Assembly: GCF_003815875.1 (NCBI RefSeq)
Contig: NZ_CP033924.1
Span: 4,898,001 to 4,962,000 of the forward strand
Source of the DNA: Chryseobacterium lactis
GTDB lineage: Bacteria > Bacteroidota > Bacteroidia > Flavobacteriales > Weeksellaceae
Length of the DNA: 64,000 nucleotides
Direction of reading: 5' to 3'
Below the pieces are notes generated by a model that did not search any database, was not told the DNA's origin, and saw nothing but the letters and a program-made list of their open reading frames with translations. The translations under genes and the position numbers were made by a program. Shown here piece after piece: positions 1-9,900 of the stretch. How positions within the stretch are numbered: position 1 is the stretch's first letter; the number at the start of each line of letters is the position of its first letter.

Positions 1-231
1 AGCGGCCTCTATAGTTTCCATTAAATAAACGATATCCGCACCTTTAAATGTTTTAGCCAGAAAATCCGGATCAAACATGCTTCCAATGGCTGCTTTTGCA
101 CCCAACATTTCGATAGCAGATATTCTTTCTTCATTACTGCTGATAACTGTTACTGAGTGTCCTTTTTCAACCAGTTGTTGTGTAAGTGGCTTTCCGATGT
201 TCCCGACGGAACCTGTTAAAACAATATTCAT
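1..231 (-). CDS. NAD(P)-binding (NmrA-like/SDR) protein, 5' part only
   Basis: The window holds the first 77 codons; the rest lies beyond base 1. The protein starts MNIVLTGSVGNIGKPLTQQL, a Rossmann beta-alpha-beta unit with the glycine pattern GxxGxxG, followed by a VEKGHSVTVISS segment as in atypical short-chain dehydrogenases of the NmrA/NAD(P)H-binding group. Such proteins bind NAD(P)H as quinone or flavin reductases, epimerases or redox sensors. The substrate cannot be told from this fragment. Start ATG is at base 231. It is transcribed away from the SusC/SusD pair. The family call is good; the exact function is unknown. Confidence 0.8.
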   Translation of the reverse strand, partial: MNIVLTGSVGNIGKPLTQQLVEKGHSVTVISSNEERISAIEMLGAKAAIGSMFDPDFLAKTFKGADIVYLMETIEAA

Positions 232-1018
232 TTTATAATTTTTTGTTGATGTAAAATTCTGAATATCATATCAGCTACACTTAGCCGGATCTATCTTCTT
301 TTTAACCAAAACAAACCAAATCATGACAAAGTAAACAGAGTTCAGGAGTGCCCAAATGAAACCATCTTTAGAAGAGATATCGTTATAAAATAGTTAAAAA
401 GTCTACAAAAACAATAGACTTATATAATTAAGTTTAATTCACACTCTGATAAGTAAATTTTTAATACTTTTTAACAAATTCAAAAATCAACACAATATAT
501 TGATTTACAAATGAATACATATTGAAAAACACTACAATATTTATTAACCTACTAAATTAGTGGACTAATATGATTTATCTCATATCTCTGTTTATACCGG
601 ATTCATGAATTATTAAATAATTTTGACCCAGTTAAAAAAACATAAACTTTATTCTCATGAATAAGAACTACTTTGATTCTTACCAATTTACAATCATAGC
701 TATTACAGCTGTACAACCTGGCAGTTGTACACAGAATGGCTTTTCACAACACCATATTCTTTCTACAGACAAGTGTTTTGAATCTATGACGTATATGTGT
801 ACCATGATGATGCTATAAACTTTCGAAGAAATACACATTACTGTAGGAATTAAAGCCCGGTTAGTTCAAAGCTGATGTAATCAGGGCATATCTCCCATAC
901 CATTTAATATTTCCTTCTATACCCTCCCTGCAAAAGGAGGCAGGAATTTATTATTTCTTATCCGGAGAAATCAACAGTAATACACCCGTTCAATTTTAAA
1001 CTTAAATATGATACTAGA
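232..1018. other. Intergenic region, AT-rich, no intact gene
   Basis: This is 787 bases between the divergent NAD(P)-binding gene and the SusC gene. Apart from the possible membrane-protein remnant at 271-390, I see only very AT-rich sequence (about 400-640) and stop-riddled frames. A short CCTCC/GGAGG hairpin lies near 925-945, within about 100 bases of the SusC start, and could be a leader structure. No convincing TAnnTTTG promoter pair was found. Confidence 0.4.
271..390 (-). pseudogene. Possible remnant of a membrane protein C-terminus
   Basis: On the minus strand an open stretch ends with stop 271-273 and reads ...SKDGFIWALLNSVYFVMIWF... followed by VKKKIDPAKCS. It looks like a last transmembrane helix with a short basic tail. 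The frame is closed by a stop immediately upstream, so no complete gene exists. It may be the decayed end of an inner-membrane protein, or a chance open frame. Low confidence. Confidence 0.22.
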
Positions 1019-3973
1019 ATGAGAAAAAAACAATGCAAACTTGGTGTATTGGCCCTGCTGTTCATTGCAGAATATGGTTTTGCCCAAACTAAAGACAGCC
1101 TCACCCGGGAGAATACCATTCAGGAAGTGGTCGTAGTAGCTTTCGGGAAGCAAAAGAAAGAGGAAATTACAGGATCGGTACAGTCGTTAAAGGCTAAAGA
1201 TTTATCAAACCTTCAAAATGGAAATATTCTCCAGGGAATCGGAGGTAAAGTAGCAGGGGTACAGGTGGTATCTTCCGGTCAGCCCGGCTCCCAACCTACC
1301 ATAAGAATGAGAGGAATAGGCTCCATCAATGCGTCAAGTGATCCATTAATTGTACTGGACGGAATCCCTTACAGCGGAAATTTAAACAGCATAGCAGCCT
1401 CAGATATTGAAAGTATTTCCTTTCTTGAAGACGCTTCATCCAATGCTCTATATGGTTCCAGAGGAGCTAATGGAGTGATTATTGTAAATACCAAAAGAGG
1501 TAAGAATAAAGGATTGAGTATAGATGTTGATGTAAAAACCGGCGTTAATTTCAGGTCTATCCAGGATTATCCGGTATATACTTCGCCACAGGATTATTAT
1601 ACTGCTTTTTACAACAGGGCAAGAATCGGAGAAGTGGCCAGATTAAAGCAACCAGGTGCAGTTCCTTCCGGATCTACTCCACACGATGTTGGTCTTGCCG
1701 CACTGACCAAACTTGGCTATAATGCCTATAATGTACCTTTTGCCCAGCTGATCAGACAGGATGGCTCCTTTAATCCTGAAGCCCAATTATTATATCAGGA
1801 CAACTGGAAAAAGCTGCTTTTCAAACCTGCATTGAGAAGAGAAGCTACCGTAGGAATAAATGCCAATGGTGATCAGGTAAAGTCTTATACTTCATTGAAT
1901 TATCTGGACGACAAGGGTTATCTTATCTCATCAGGATTTGAAAGATTTGGAATACGATCCAATGTAGACTACTCTATTACATCCAGATTAAAGTTAACCA
2001 GTGCCCTATCCTACACTTACAGCAAGCAGGATTTTGGAGAAACCGGAGGCTTTTCCAATCCTTTCCAGTTTGCCAGAAATATCTCGCCTTTTTATCCCGT
2101 ATTCCTGAGAGACAACAACTATCAAAGATTATATGACAGCTACGGAAATGCCCTTTATGATTATGGGGACGGAAGCGGGCCGAACGGCGCAGCACGATCT
2201 TATGCTGTTTTTGAGAATCCGGTAGGTAATCTTCAAAAAGACAAATCTCAGACTACAAGCAACGTGAGTAACATCAACCTGGGATTAAATTATGAAATCA
2301 TTAAAGGTCTTGACTTCACTTATAATTTCGGAGCCTACCTTGAAAATGTAAGAAATCTCCAGTTTGGAAATACTGAAGGTGGTACTTCGTCATCAGTTGG
2401 AGGTACCATAACCCGTGCATCCCAATTCAGATATACATTGAACCATCAGCAATTACTGACCTATCAGAAGAAACTGGGCAAACACAATTTCAATATTCTT
2501 ATCGGACATGAATTAAATAAAATAAAGAATGAGAACATGTCAGGTACCAAACAACAGCTTGTATTGCCCAATTCATCGTCTTTTGATAATGCTGTAAAAA
2601 TAACAGACCTTTCAGGGAACGGGTACGAATATGCTGTGGAAGGTTACTTCTCAAGATTGCTTTATAATTATGACGGCAAATATTTCTTTAATGCCAATAT
2701 ACGAAGAGACGGCTCTTCTGTATTTTCTCCGGAAAGCAGATGGGGTAATTTTTATGGATTAGGAGCAGCCTGGAATGTGGCTAAGGAAGATTTTCTTAAA
2801 GGTAATAATGTTATAGATGCCCTGAAATTAAAAGCTTCTTACGGACAGCAGGGTAACGACAATATCCTACTGGACAGCTCTACAAGAGATTACTATGCCT
2901 ATCAGGATATTTATGGAATTAATAATTTCGGAGATGGAAACCCTGTACTGTCACTTAAAAAGCAAGGGAACAAAGACTTAAAGTGGGAAACATCCAAAAA
3001 CCTGAATGCCGGTTTTGAGATTTCTCTTCTTAAAAACAAGATAAACCTGAATGCAGATTATTTTGAAAGAAAAGTATCAGACATGATTTATGCTCTTCCG
3101 CTTCCTCCTTCCAATTCAGGGTCTTATATAAAGTATGGAAATATCGGGGATATGATCAACAGAGGGGTACAGGCCAACTTAAACGTGGATATTCTTCACA
3201 CTGATAATCTCCAATGGAATATATACGCCAATGCAACCCATTATAAAAATAAGATCACCCGATTGCCTGCAGAACAAAGAAATACAGGGCTTGTTTCAGG
3301 TTTGTTTATTCTGAGCGAGGGTGGAGACCGATACACGTATTATCTTAAAGAATTTGCAGGTGTAAATCCTGAAAATGGTGATGCTTTATGGTACCGTACT
3401 GCCATCAATCCAACGACTCAAAAGGAAGAAAAAACGATCACAAACAATTATAAAGAAGCCACAGATTATAACACCGGAAAATCTGCCATTCCTAAAGTAT
3501 ATGGAGGATTCGGAACAGACATCACTTATAAAAGAGTAAATCTGTCGGTGAACTTTGCCTATCAGTTTGGGGGGTATGGCTATGATGATATTTACAGAAG
3601 TTTATTCCACTCAGATACCTATGGCTCCAATTATTCTACTGATCTGGATAAAACATGGACACCGGAAAATCCAAACGCCGCTCTGCCACGGGTAGATCTG
3701 ACTTCTACGAATCAGAATGGAAATTCAACATTGTACCTGATCAAATCAGATTATATCAGTCTTCAGGATGTTACTTTATCTTACCAACTATCTGATGACT
3801 TTGCACGACACGCAGGTTTGTCAGGCTTGAAAGTCTATCTGACAGGAAACAACTTATACCTATGGTCAAAGAGAAAAGGATATGATCCAAGAGCTTCATT
3901 AACCGGAGTTTCCGATTCATATAAATATTCTCTGCTATCGAGCGTTTCTTTAGGCTTTAAACTTACTTTTTAA
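1019..3973 (+). CDS. SusC/RagA-family TonB-linked outer-membrane transporter
   Basis: A 984-residue outer-membrane beta-barrel transporter, expected to import a large nutrient in partnership with the SusD-like lipoprotein encoded 7 bases downstream. A signal peptide (about residues 1-22, ending in FAQ) is followed directly by a TonB-box-like VVVVAFG and the plug domain (EEITGSVQSLKAKDL, then LQGIGGKVAGV, RMRGIGSIN, PLIVLDGIP and EDASSNALYGSRGANGVI), which is the SusC/RagA signature. The rest is barrel, ending in an aromatic residue (LGFKLTF). The N-terminal carboxypeptidase-like domain found in many SusC proteins is absent. No glycan-degrading enzyme lies alongside, so the substrate cannot be named. 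Confidence 0.93.
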   Translation: MRKKQCKLGVLALLFIAEYGFAQTKDSLTRENTIQEVVVVAFGKQKKEEITGSVQSLKAKDLSNLQNGNILQGIGGKVAGVQVVSSGQPGSQPTIRMRGIGSINASSDPLIVLDGIPYSGNLNSIAASDIESISFLEDASSNALYGSRGANGVIIVNTKRGKNKGLSIDVDVKTGVNFRSIQDYPVYTSPQDYYTAFYNRARIGEVARLKQPGAVPSGSTPHDVGLAALTKLGYNAYNVPFAQLIRQDGSFNPEAQLLYQDNWKKLLFKPALRREATVGINANGDQVKSYTSLNYLDDKGYLISSGFERFGIRSNVDYSITSRLKLTSALSYTYSKQDFGETGGFSNPFQFARNISPFYPVFLRDNNYQRLYDSYGNALYDYGDGSGPNGAARSYAVFENPVGNLQKDKSQTTSNVSNINLGLNYEIIKGLDFTYNFGAYLENVRNLQFGNTEGGTSSSVGGTITRASQFRYTLNHQQLLTYQKKLGKHNFNILIGHELNKIKNENMSGTKQQLVLPNSSSFDNAVKITDLSGNGYEYAVEGYFSRLLYNYDGKYFFNANIRRDGSSVFSPESRWGNFYGLGAAWNVAKEDFLKGNNVIDALKLKASYGQQGNDNILLDSSTRDYYAYQDIYGINNFGDGNPVLSLKKQGNKDLKWETSKNLNAGFEISLLKNKINLNADYFERKVSDMIYALPLPPSNSGSYIKYGNIGDMINRGVQANLNVDILHTDNLQWNIYANATHYKNKITRLPAEQRNTGLVSGLFILSEGGDRYTYYLKEFAGVNPENGDALWYRTAINPTTQKEEKTITNNYKEATDYNTGKSAIPKVYGGFGTDITYKRVNLSVNFAYQFGGYGYDDIYRSLFHSDTYGSNYSTDLDKTWTPENPNAALPRVDLTSTNQNGNSTLYLIKSDYISLQDVTLSYQLSDDFARHAGLSGLKVYLTGNNLYLWSKRKGYDPRASLTGVSDSYKYSLLSSVSLGFKLTF

Positions 3974-3980
3974 AAAATTT

Positions 3981-5441
3981 ATGAAAACAATAAAATACTT
4001 TATAGCAACCTTAGCCATTGGCCTTACCACAAGCTGTGCCAATGATCTGAACACGTTACCGGACGGAGATATTTCCGGTGAGCAATTGACTACCGACAAA
4101 TCAAGCCCGGAAAAAATATTGGGAGGAATCTACCTTGATCTCCGAAGCAACGGAGCCGGCGGCACCACTTCTCATTCTGATTTTGGGATTATGGCCGTAA
4201 AAGCAGGTGCAGACCTGATGTCTAATGACGTGATACAATCTACGAACCAGCACCTGGGGATGTTTTACAATTATGAAGCAACAAACGCCAGTAATTTGGC
4301 CTCAGAAATTGTATGGACTACTTTTTATGCCAGAATATTTGTCATCAACAAACTGCTTGATGAATTAAAGAACGACAACAGCACTAAAAACAGAGCAATC
4401 AAAGGGCAGCTGCTTGCGTTAAGAGCTTATTCGTATTTCCATCTTGTACGGTTTTATGCAAACGATTATAAAGGACATGAATCAAATCCAGGATTACCTC
4501 TTGTATTGACGAGCAACAATCCTAACCAGGGACTTCCAAGATCAACGGTAGCAGAGGTTTATGGACAGATCACGAAAGACATTGAAGAGTCCATTCAACT
4601 TCTGGACAGCTATGCCCGCCCAACCAGAGCACAAATTGATCAGAGAACAGCTAAAGCCATTGCCGCTGAGGTATATTTACAAACCGGAAATTATATAAAA
4701 GCAGGTCAGTACGCTTCCGAAAGCAAACAAGGTATTGCCCTGATGACTGAAAACGAATACACAACAACCGGATTTTCAAATATCAATAATCCAGAAGTAA
4801 TATGGGGCTTCCATAATACCATCTCTACAATGAGTATCGGAAACTATTACGCCTCTTTCTTTTCGATGTTTGACAATACCAATGAAGGATATGCCGGTGC
4901 AGCACAAATCAGAAAATTAATAGACAAACGACTTTACGAAGCAATTCCGCAAACCGATTATCGTAAAAAAGTATTCAATGGCAGCCAAAATGCCCAGTAC
5001 ACCTTTAATGGCAAAACAAAAAATTATCCGGCCTATGTAAGCTGGAAATTTAAGGACCCTACCTTTTTTGAAGGTGATTATATCTACATCAGAGCATCTT
5101 CCCTTTATTATATTGAAGCTGAAGCCCTTGCCAGACAAGGAAGGGAAACTGAGGCCAGACAGGTTTTATTTGAAATTACTTCAAAAAGAGATAGTTCTTA
5201 CAGCCTATCTTCAAAGACAGGTAATGAGCTGATCAATGAAATTATCCTTCAGAAAAGAATAGAACTATGGGGTGAAGGCTATGCATGGTTTGATATGAAA
5301 AGACTAAATGTCCCGTTGGAAAGAGTTTACACCGGAACGAATCATACTTTTGGAAGATTTAACCTGACTCCTGATAAATTCAAGTTTCAGATCCCGAATA
5401 AAGAAATTAATAATAACCCACAAATCAAACAGAATGACTAG
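3981..5441 (+). CDS. RagB/SusD-family nutrient-binding lipoprotein
   Basis: A 486-residue surface lipoprotein that normally caps a SusC channel and binds substrate. The N-terminus is a lipoprotein signal with the lipobox TTSC (Cys around residue 19). The body shows SusD hallmarks: helical TPR-like segments such as LLALRAYSYFHLVRFYAN, a PLVL segment, EVYLQTGNY, and the late YYIEAEALARQG and LQKRIELWGEGYAWFDMKRL motifs close to the C-terminus. It follows the SusC gene by 7 bases and is followed by a strong terminator, so the two form one transcription unit. Confidence 0.93.
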   Translation: MKTIKYFIATLAIGLTTSCANDLNTLPDGDISGEQLTTDKSSPEKILGGIYLDLRSNGAGGTTSHSDFGIMAVKAGADLMSNDVIQSTNQHLGMFYNYEATNASNLASEIVWTTFYARIFVINKLLDELKNDNSTKNRAIKGQLLALRAYSYFHLVRFYANDYKGHESNPGLPLVLTSNNPNQGLPRSTVAEVYGQITKDIEESIQLLDSYARPTRAQIDQRTAKAIAAEVYLQTGNYIKAGQYASESKQGIALMTENEYTTTGFSNINNPEVIWGFHNTISTMSIGNYYASFFSMFDNTNEGYAGAAQIRKLIDKRLYEAIPQTDYRKKVFNGSQNAQYTFNGKTKNYPAYVSWKFKDPTFFEGDYIYIRASSLYYIEAEALARQGRETEARQVLFEITSKRDSSYSLSSKTGNELINEIILQKRIELWGEGYAWFDMKRLNVPLERVYTGTNHTFGRFNLTPDKFKFQIPNKEINNNPQIKQND

Positions 5442-5488
5442 ATAACACTCGCTGAAAAGCCTTTACAATTTTAATATATTCTATGTAG

Positions 5489-5519
5489 GACACCATTTAA
5501 AAGAAAATGGTGTCTTTTT
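5489..5519 (+). terminator. Rho-independent terminator after the SusC/SusD pair
   Basis: A perfect 10-bp stem (GACACCATTT at 5489-5498 with AAATGGTGTC at 5505-5514) with a six-base loop is followed by TTTTT. It lies 48 bases past the SusD stop. Confidence 0.85.
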
Positions 5520-6372
5520 GTATACCGTTAAAAGAAATATGTATCAGTGATTTTATTCTATACGCAAAGATTAATAAAAAGACATGTTATTTTTAAGTAA
5601 GCTATGACTTCCTCGCTCATGAAGCACTACGAATATCCGCACGCTTAGAAAGAATCAATGAAGTTGATTCCATCTTTGCTCTCTAAAAATATAGAGCAAA
5701 ATAATCAAAAAACTTTGCGTTAAGAAAAACTTTTCCTGCATCCACATGTAGAACATATTTACTCAAACTTTACAAACACCGGATCAAGATTCAGGGTCAT
5801 CTTTTTGAATTGACGTATCACCTCCTGCCCGATATTTCCGTACACTGTGTATAGGAGGCTATTACTTTACACATCATTTTCATGCCGTCATGTTTTACAT
5901 TAATTTTCTTTTCGGATATTAATCTCCTATATCCTGAATACTTAATCATCATTTGCTTGGAATAATTACCCTATTTCGATACCTCCTGTCCTAATTTATT
6001 AAATTCCCTGTTTCAATTCAATACAAATTTCAATAACATTCATGTAATAATTAAAAATATTTCATCCTTTCCGATTTGGCTCAAAAAAAATTAATTATCA
6101 TCTGTAATTTGAAATTATCTCTACTATTAAAAAAAAATCTATCGAGTCAATACGAGTTATTTTTTTAACATTTTTAAAACATATTCAACTATCTATCAAA
6201 AGAATATAAAAACATAGATCATCCTTAAAGTGTGAAATACTTTATTTAACTCACTTTTCCTGAAAATAAAGCATCTCTTTTTGTCAAATTTACAATGTTA
6301 ATTTTTCCCAATTTTTAACCCTGAATTCTATATTATAATTTGGTAATATTAAGAAAAACAAATCTCTTAATA
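5520..6372. other. AT-rich spacer with no intact gene
   Basis: About 850 bases between the SusD terminator and the proposed promoter of the synthase operon. It includes the possible protease remnant at 5759-5869 and an 8-bp inverted repeat (TTTGCTCT at 5675-5682 with AGAGCAAA at 5693-5700). From about 6000 on, the sequence is very AT-rich with long A and T runs. I see no RNA gene. Confidence 0.4.
5759..5869 (-). pseudogene. Possible remnant of a retropepsin-like aspartyl protease
   Basis: The minus strand between the stop at 5759-5761 and about 5869 reads ...YTVYGNIGQEVIRQFKK... and ends PVFVKFE. This resembles the second glycine-rich segment and tail of bacterial retropepsin-like proteases (pattern G-x-I/L-G-Q-D/E followed by a hydrophobic strand). 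Further upstream, in another frame, there is more open sequence up to about 6000, as expected for a frameshifted relic. No active-site DTG or start is visible, so this is at most a decayed fragment; similarity was judged by eye only. Confidence 0.3.
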
Positions 6373-6404
6373 TTGATATATTATGTTTTTTATTATTACC
6401 TTTG
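6373..6404 (+). promoter_or_regulatory. Candidate promoter of the synthase operon
   Basis: TTG at 6373-6375, a 21-base spacer, then TACCTTTG at 6397-6404 match the known Bacteroidetes consensus TTG-N(17-23)-TAnnTTTG. Transcription would begin near 6411. This gives a leader of about 270 bases before the short ORF at 6679 and about 500 bases before the synthase start. Position and direction suit the operon. It rests on consensus matching only. Confidence 0.5.
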
Positions 6405-6678
6405 CTTAATATCATGTTAATTATAATCAATTATTTTTATAATTATCAAGATTGTACTGGCTTGTTTTATACAGATAAATAGATAATATTTATACTTTAA
6501 TGATATTTGAACAATTGATATCTGATTATTAAAAAATCATTATCAAATTTCACTTATGACTATACTTAAAGCTTAATATCATTAATTTTATCATATAACA
6601 ACAAACAAATACAGCTTATATATAAAGCATTTGTATTTTATTGTGAAAATTATATTATCATTACAATACCGATTTGCT

Positions 6679-6822
6679 ATGAAAAACTTGACTCATGTAA
6701 GGCCACTGCCTTTTGAAAAGCCGGACATTACCCTTAAATCCAATAACTCATTGGATGGCGGTGTATTTTTAGAAAATAATCATCAAACGACCTTAATAAT
6801 TAAGAATATTATAAAACAATAA
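6679..6822 (+). CDS. Short ORF whose start duplicates the synthase N-terminus
   Basis: A 47-codon frame starting MKNLTHVRPLPFEKPDITL. The synthase gene 240 bases downstream starts MKNLTIIGLTPFEKPDVSL. The first 14 bases (ATGAAAAACTTGAC) and a central 13-base block (CTTTTGAAAAGCC) are identical in the two copies. After about 19 codons the similarity is lost and the frame ends in an Asn/Ile-rich tail. It could be a relic of a tandem duplication, a translated leader peptide, or a small functional peptide. An in-frame ATG at 6631 would add 16 residues, but the ATG at 6679 aligns with the synthase start. No RiPP-modifying enzyme is seen nearby. Translation is unproven. Confidence 0.4.
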   Translation: MKNLTHVRPLPFEKPDITLKSNNSLDGGVFLENNHQTTLIIKNIIKQ

Positions 6823-6918
6823 TTTTATTCTTTTGCAACAAAGCTTTGCTTCTCATTATCAAATGAATAAGCGATTTGTTAAAAACCTCTTTGGTATCAT
6901 TTCAATATTATCATCGCC

Positions 6919-9900
6919 ATGAAAAACTTGACCATTATTGGATTAACGCCTTTTGAAAAGCCAGACGTTAGCTTAATCCTAAAATTACATCAGGCAGGTG
7001 CTTTTCCGGTTCTAAGCTTAGGACTTGAATTAAATACTGCCCAAGAAGCGCTGAACCAACTGAATCAAATAGATGTACCCTCATACGGTATCCACTTTAC
7101 TAATAACCAATTAACATCGCTTCAAATTCCAGAAAAAGTAAGCTTTGCAATCCTTTCTTCTGGTACCGTACTGCATACATATCCGGATCTCCCGGTTATT
7201 TATCAGGTAAGCACTCTGGAAGAAGCTTTACAAGCTGAACAATCAGGGGCAAAAGGTATCATTATCAAAGGAAATGAGGCTGGTGGCCTGGTGGGATATG
7301 AATCTACATTTGTATTATTCCAGCGTGTCATTGAGAAAATTCAATCCATACCGGTATGGGTACAGGGAGGAATAGGGCTTCATACCGCTGCCGCTGTAAA
7401 ATCGTTGGGAGCAACAGGTATTGTTCTGGATAGCCAGCTTGCCTTATTCCCGGAAAGTTCCGTTCCTAAGGATATAAAAGAGGTATGCTCTAAATTAAAT
7501 GGAACAGAAACCAGAGTTATAGCCCATCATCGTGTACTGGTAAGACCCAATTCGCCTGCCTTACCGGAAAATGCAACCGCTGAAGATCTTAAAAAATATT
7601 TTACAGATCTTGATATCAGCAAGAGCTATATTCCAATGGGACAGGATATTTCGTTAGCCATTGATCTGTATGAGGACTTCAAAACATTGAAAAAACTTGT
7701 TTTTGGATTTAAAGAAGCCATGTATGGGCATTTAAAACAGGCAAAAGTCCTTAAAGTGATTGATAAGGATAATTCGATAGCTCAGGAACTTGGTCTGCAA
7801 TACCCTATTGCTCAAGGGCCAATGACCCGTGTAAGTGATGTTCCGGCATTTGCTAATGCAGTTGCAGAAGCAGGCGCCTTACCTTTTGTTGCTTTGTCTT
7901 TATTAAAAGGAGAATCAGCAAAAGCTTTGGTAATGGAAACCAAACAACTGGCCGGTGAAAAAACATGGGGCGTAGGTATCTTAGGATTTGCCCCACAAGA
8001 ATTAAGAGAAGAACAAACTTCCTATATATTAGAGGCTAAGCCTCCTGTTGTCCTGATTGCCGGTGGAAGACCTGCTCAGGCAAAAGTATTTGAAAAAGCA
8101 GGAATTAAATCTTTCCTGCACGTTCCGTCTCCTGCCCTACTAGATATTTTCCTGAAAGAAGGAGCGAAGAATTTCATATTCGAAGGACGTGAGTGCGGTG
8201 GCCACGTAGGTCCACTATCAAGTACCGTTCTTTGGGAAAAACAAATTGAGCGCATCTTAAAAGAAGACCACCCTGAAAATATCAGCGTATTTTTCGCCGG
8301 TGGAATTCACGATGCATTCTCAACAGCATTCGTTTCCATTATGGCAGCACCATTGGCAGCACGCGGTGTAAAGATCGGTGTTTTGATGGGAACCGCTTAC
8401 CTTTATACTCATGAAGCCGTAGAAACCGGAGCTATTCAGGAGGAATTCCAGCTACAGGCAATGCAGGCAAAAGATACCGTTTTACTGGAAACAGCACCGG
8501 GACACGAAACCCGTTGTTTAAATACCGCTTTTGCGAACCATTTCAATGCAGAAAAAGCAAAATTGCTGGCAGCAGGAACCGACAAAAAAATAGTATGGGA
8601 GCAGCTTGAAAAATTAAACGTAGGCCGCCTTCGTATCGCTGCTAAAGGAATCGAACGCCAGGGAGACCAATTGGTTAACATTCCCAAAGATGATCAACTT
8701 GATTTAGGCATGTACATGATCGGACAGATTGCGACAATGCAGAATAAAGTTATTTCTCTTACAGATCTTCATCAGAATGTCGTTGACAATTATACATATA
8801 TTCAGAATGCTTCTCTTCCGGAAGAGCCGGCTTCAAAAGAAAAGCCTTTAGATATTGCTATCGTAGGGATGGAATGTATTTTCCCGGGTGCTAAAAACCT
8901 GGAAGAATACTGGAGAAATATTATCTTAGGAAAAGACAGCGTCACTGAGGTACCGGATGAAAGATGGAACAAAGAGCTTTATTACCACCCGGATTCTGAC
9001 GCTTCTGACGTATCTCATTCCAAATGGGGAGGATTCATTCCTAAAATTGACTTTGATCCGTTGGCATTCGGAATTCCGCCACAATCTCTTGCCGCTATCG
9101 AACCGACTCAGCTACTGACTTTATTGGTAGCTAAAAGAGCAATGGAAGATGCAGGTTATGGTGAAAAACATATCAACAGAGATAATATTTCTGTTATTAT
9201 TGGAGCTGAAGGAGGTAATGATCTTGCCAACAGCTACAGTTTCAGAGGGTATTACAAGCAGGTCTTCGGGGAGCTTCACGAAGAAGTAAAAGAAGCTTTT
9301 CCTCATACCACAGAAGATTCTTTCCCGGGTATTCTGGCCAATGTGATCGCAGGTAGGATTACAAACCGACTGGATCTTGGCGGAAGAAACTTCACCGTAG
9401 ATGCAGCTTGTGCTTCATCTTTAGCAGCACTTGACCTTGCCTGCCAGGAACTTGTGCTGGGCAAATCGGATATGGTTCTTGCCGGTGGGGCAGACTTACA
9501 CAACGGAATCAACGATTATTTGATGTTCTCCAGTACTCATGCTCTTTCAAGAAAAGGAAGATGTGCTACATTTGACAGTGAGGCAGATGGTATTGCTCTT
9601 GGGGAAGGAATCGCTATTCTTGTATTAAAAAGATATGAAGACGCTGTCAACGACGGCGACCGTATTTACTCCGTAATCAAAGGAGTTGGCGGATCAAGTG
9701 ATGGGAAAGCTCTTGGATTAACTGCACCTAGAAAAATAGGTCAGGTAAGAGCATTGGAACGTGCCTATACCCAAGCCGGAATAAGCCCTGCAACAGTAGG
9801 ATTAGTAGAAGCTCACGGTACAGGAACCGTAGTAGGAGACAAAACAGAATTGAGTGCATTAACGAATCTATTCAGTCGATCGGGCGCTTTGCCGGGTCAG

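Noticed and set aside
925..945. Riboswitch in front of the SusC gene
   Set aside because: There is only a short CCTCC/GGAGG hairpin; none of the conserved core motifs of known riboswitches was visible.
6631..6678. Upstream ATG that would lengthen the short duplicate ORF by 16 codons
   Set aside because: The ATG at 6679 aligns exactly with the synthase start, and the added residues show no likeness to anything.
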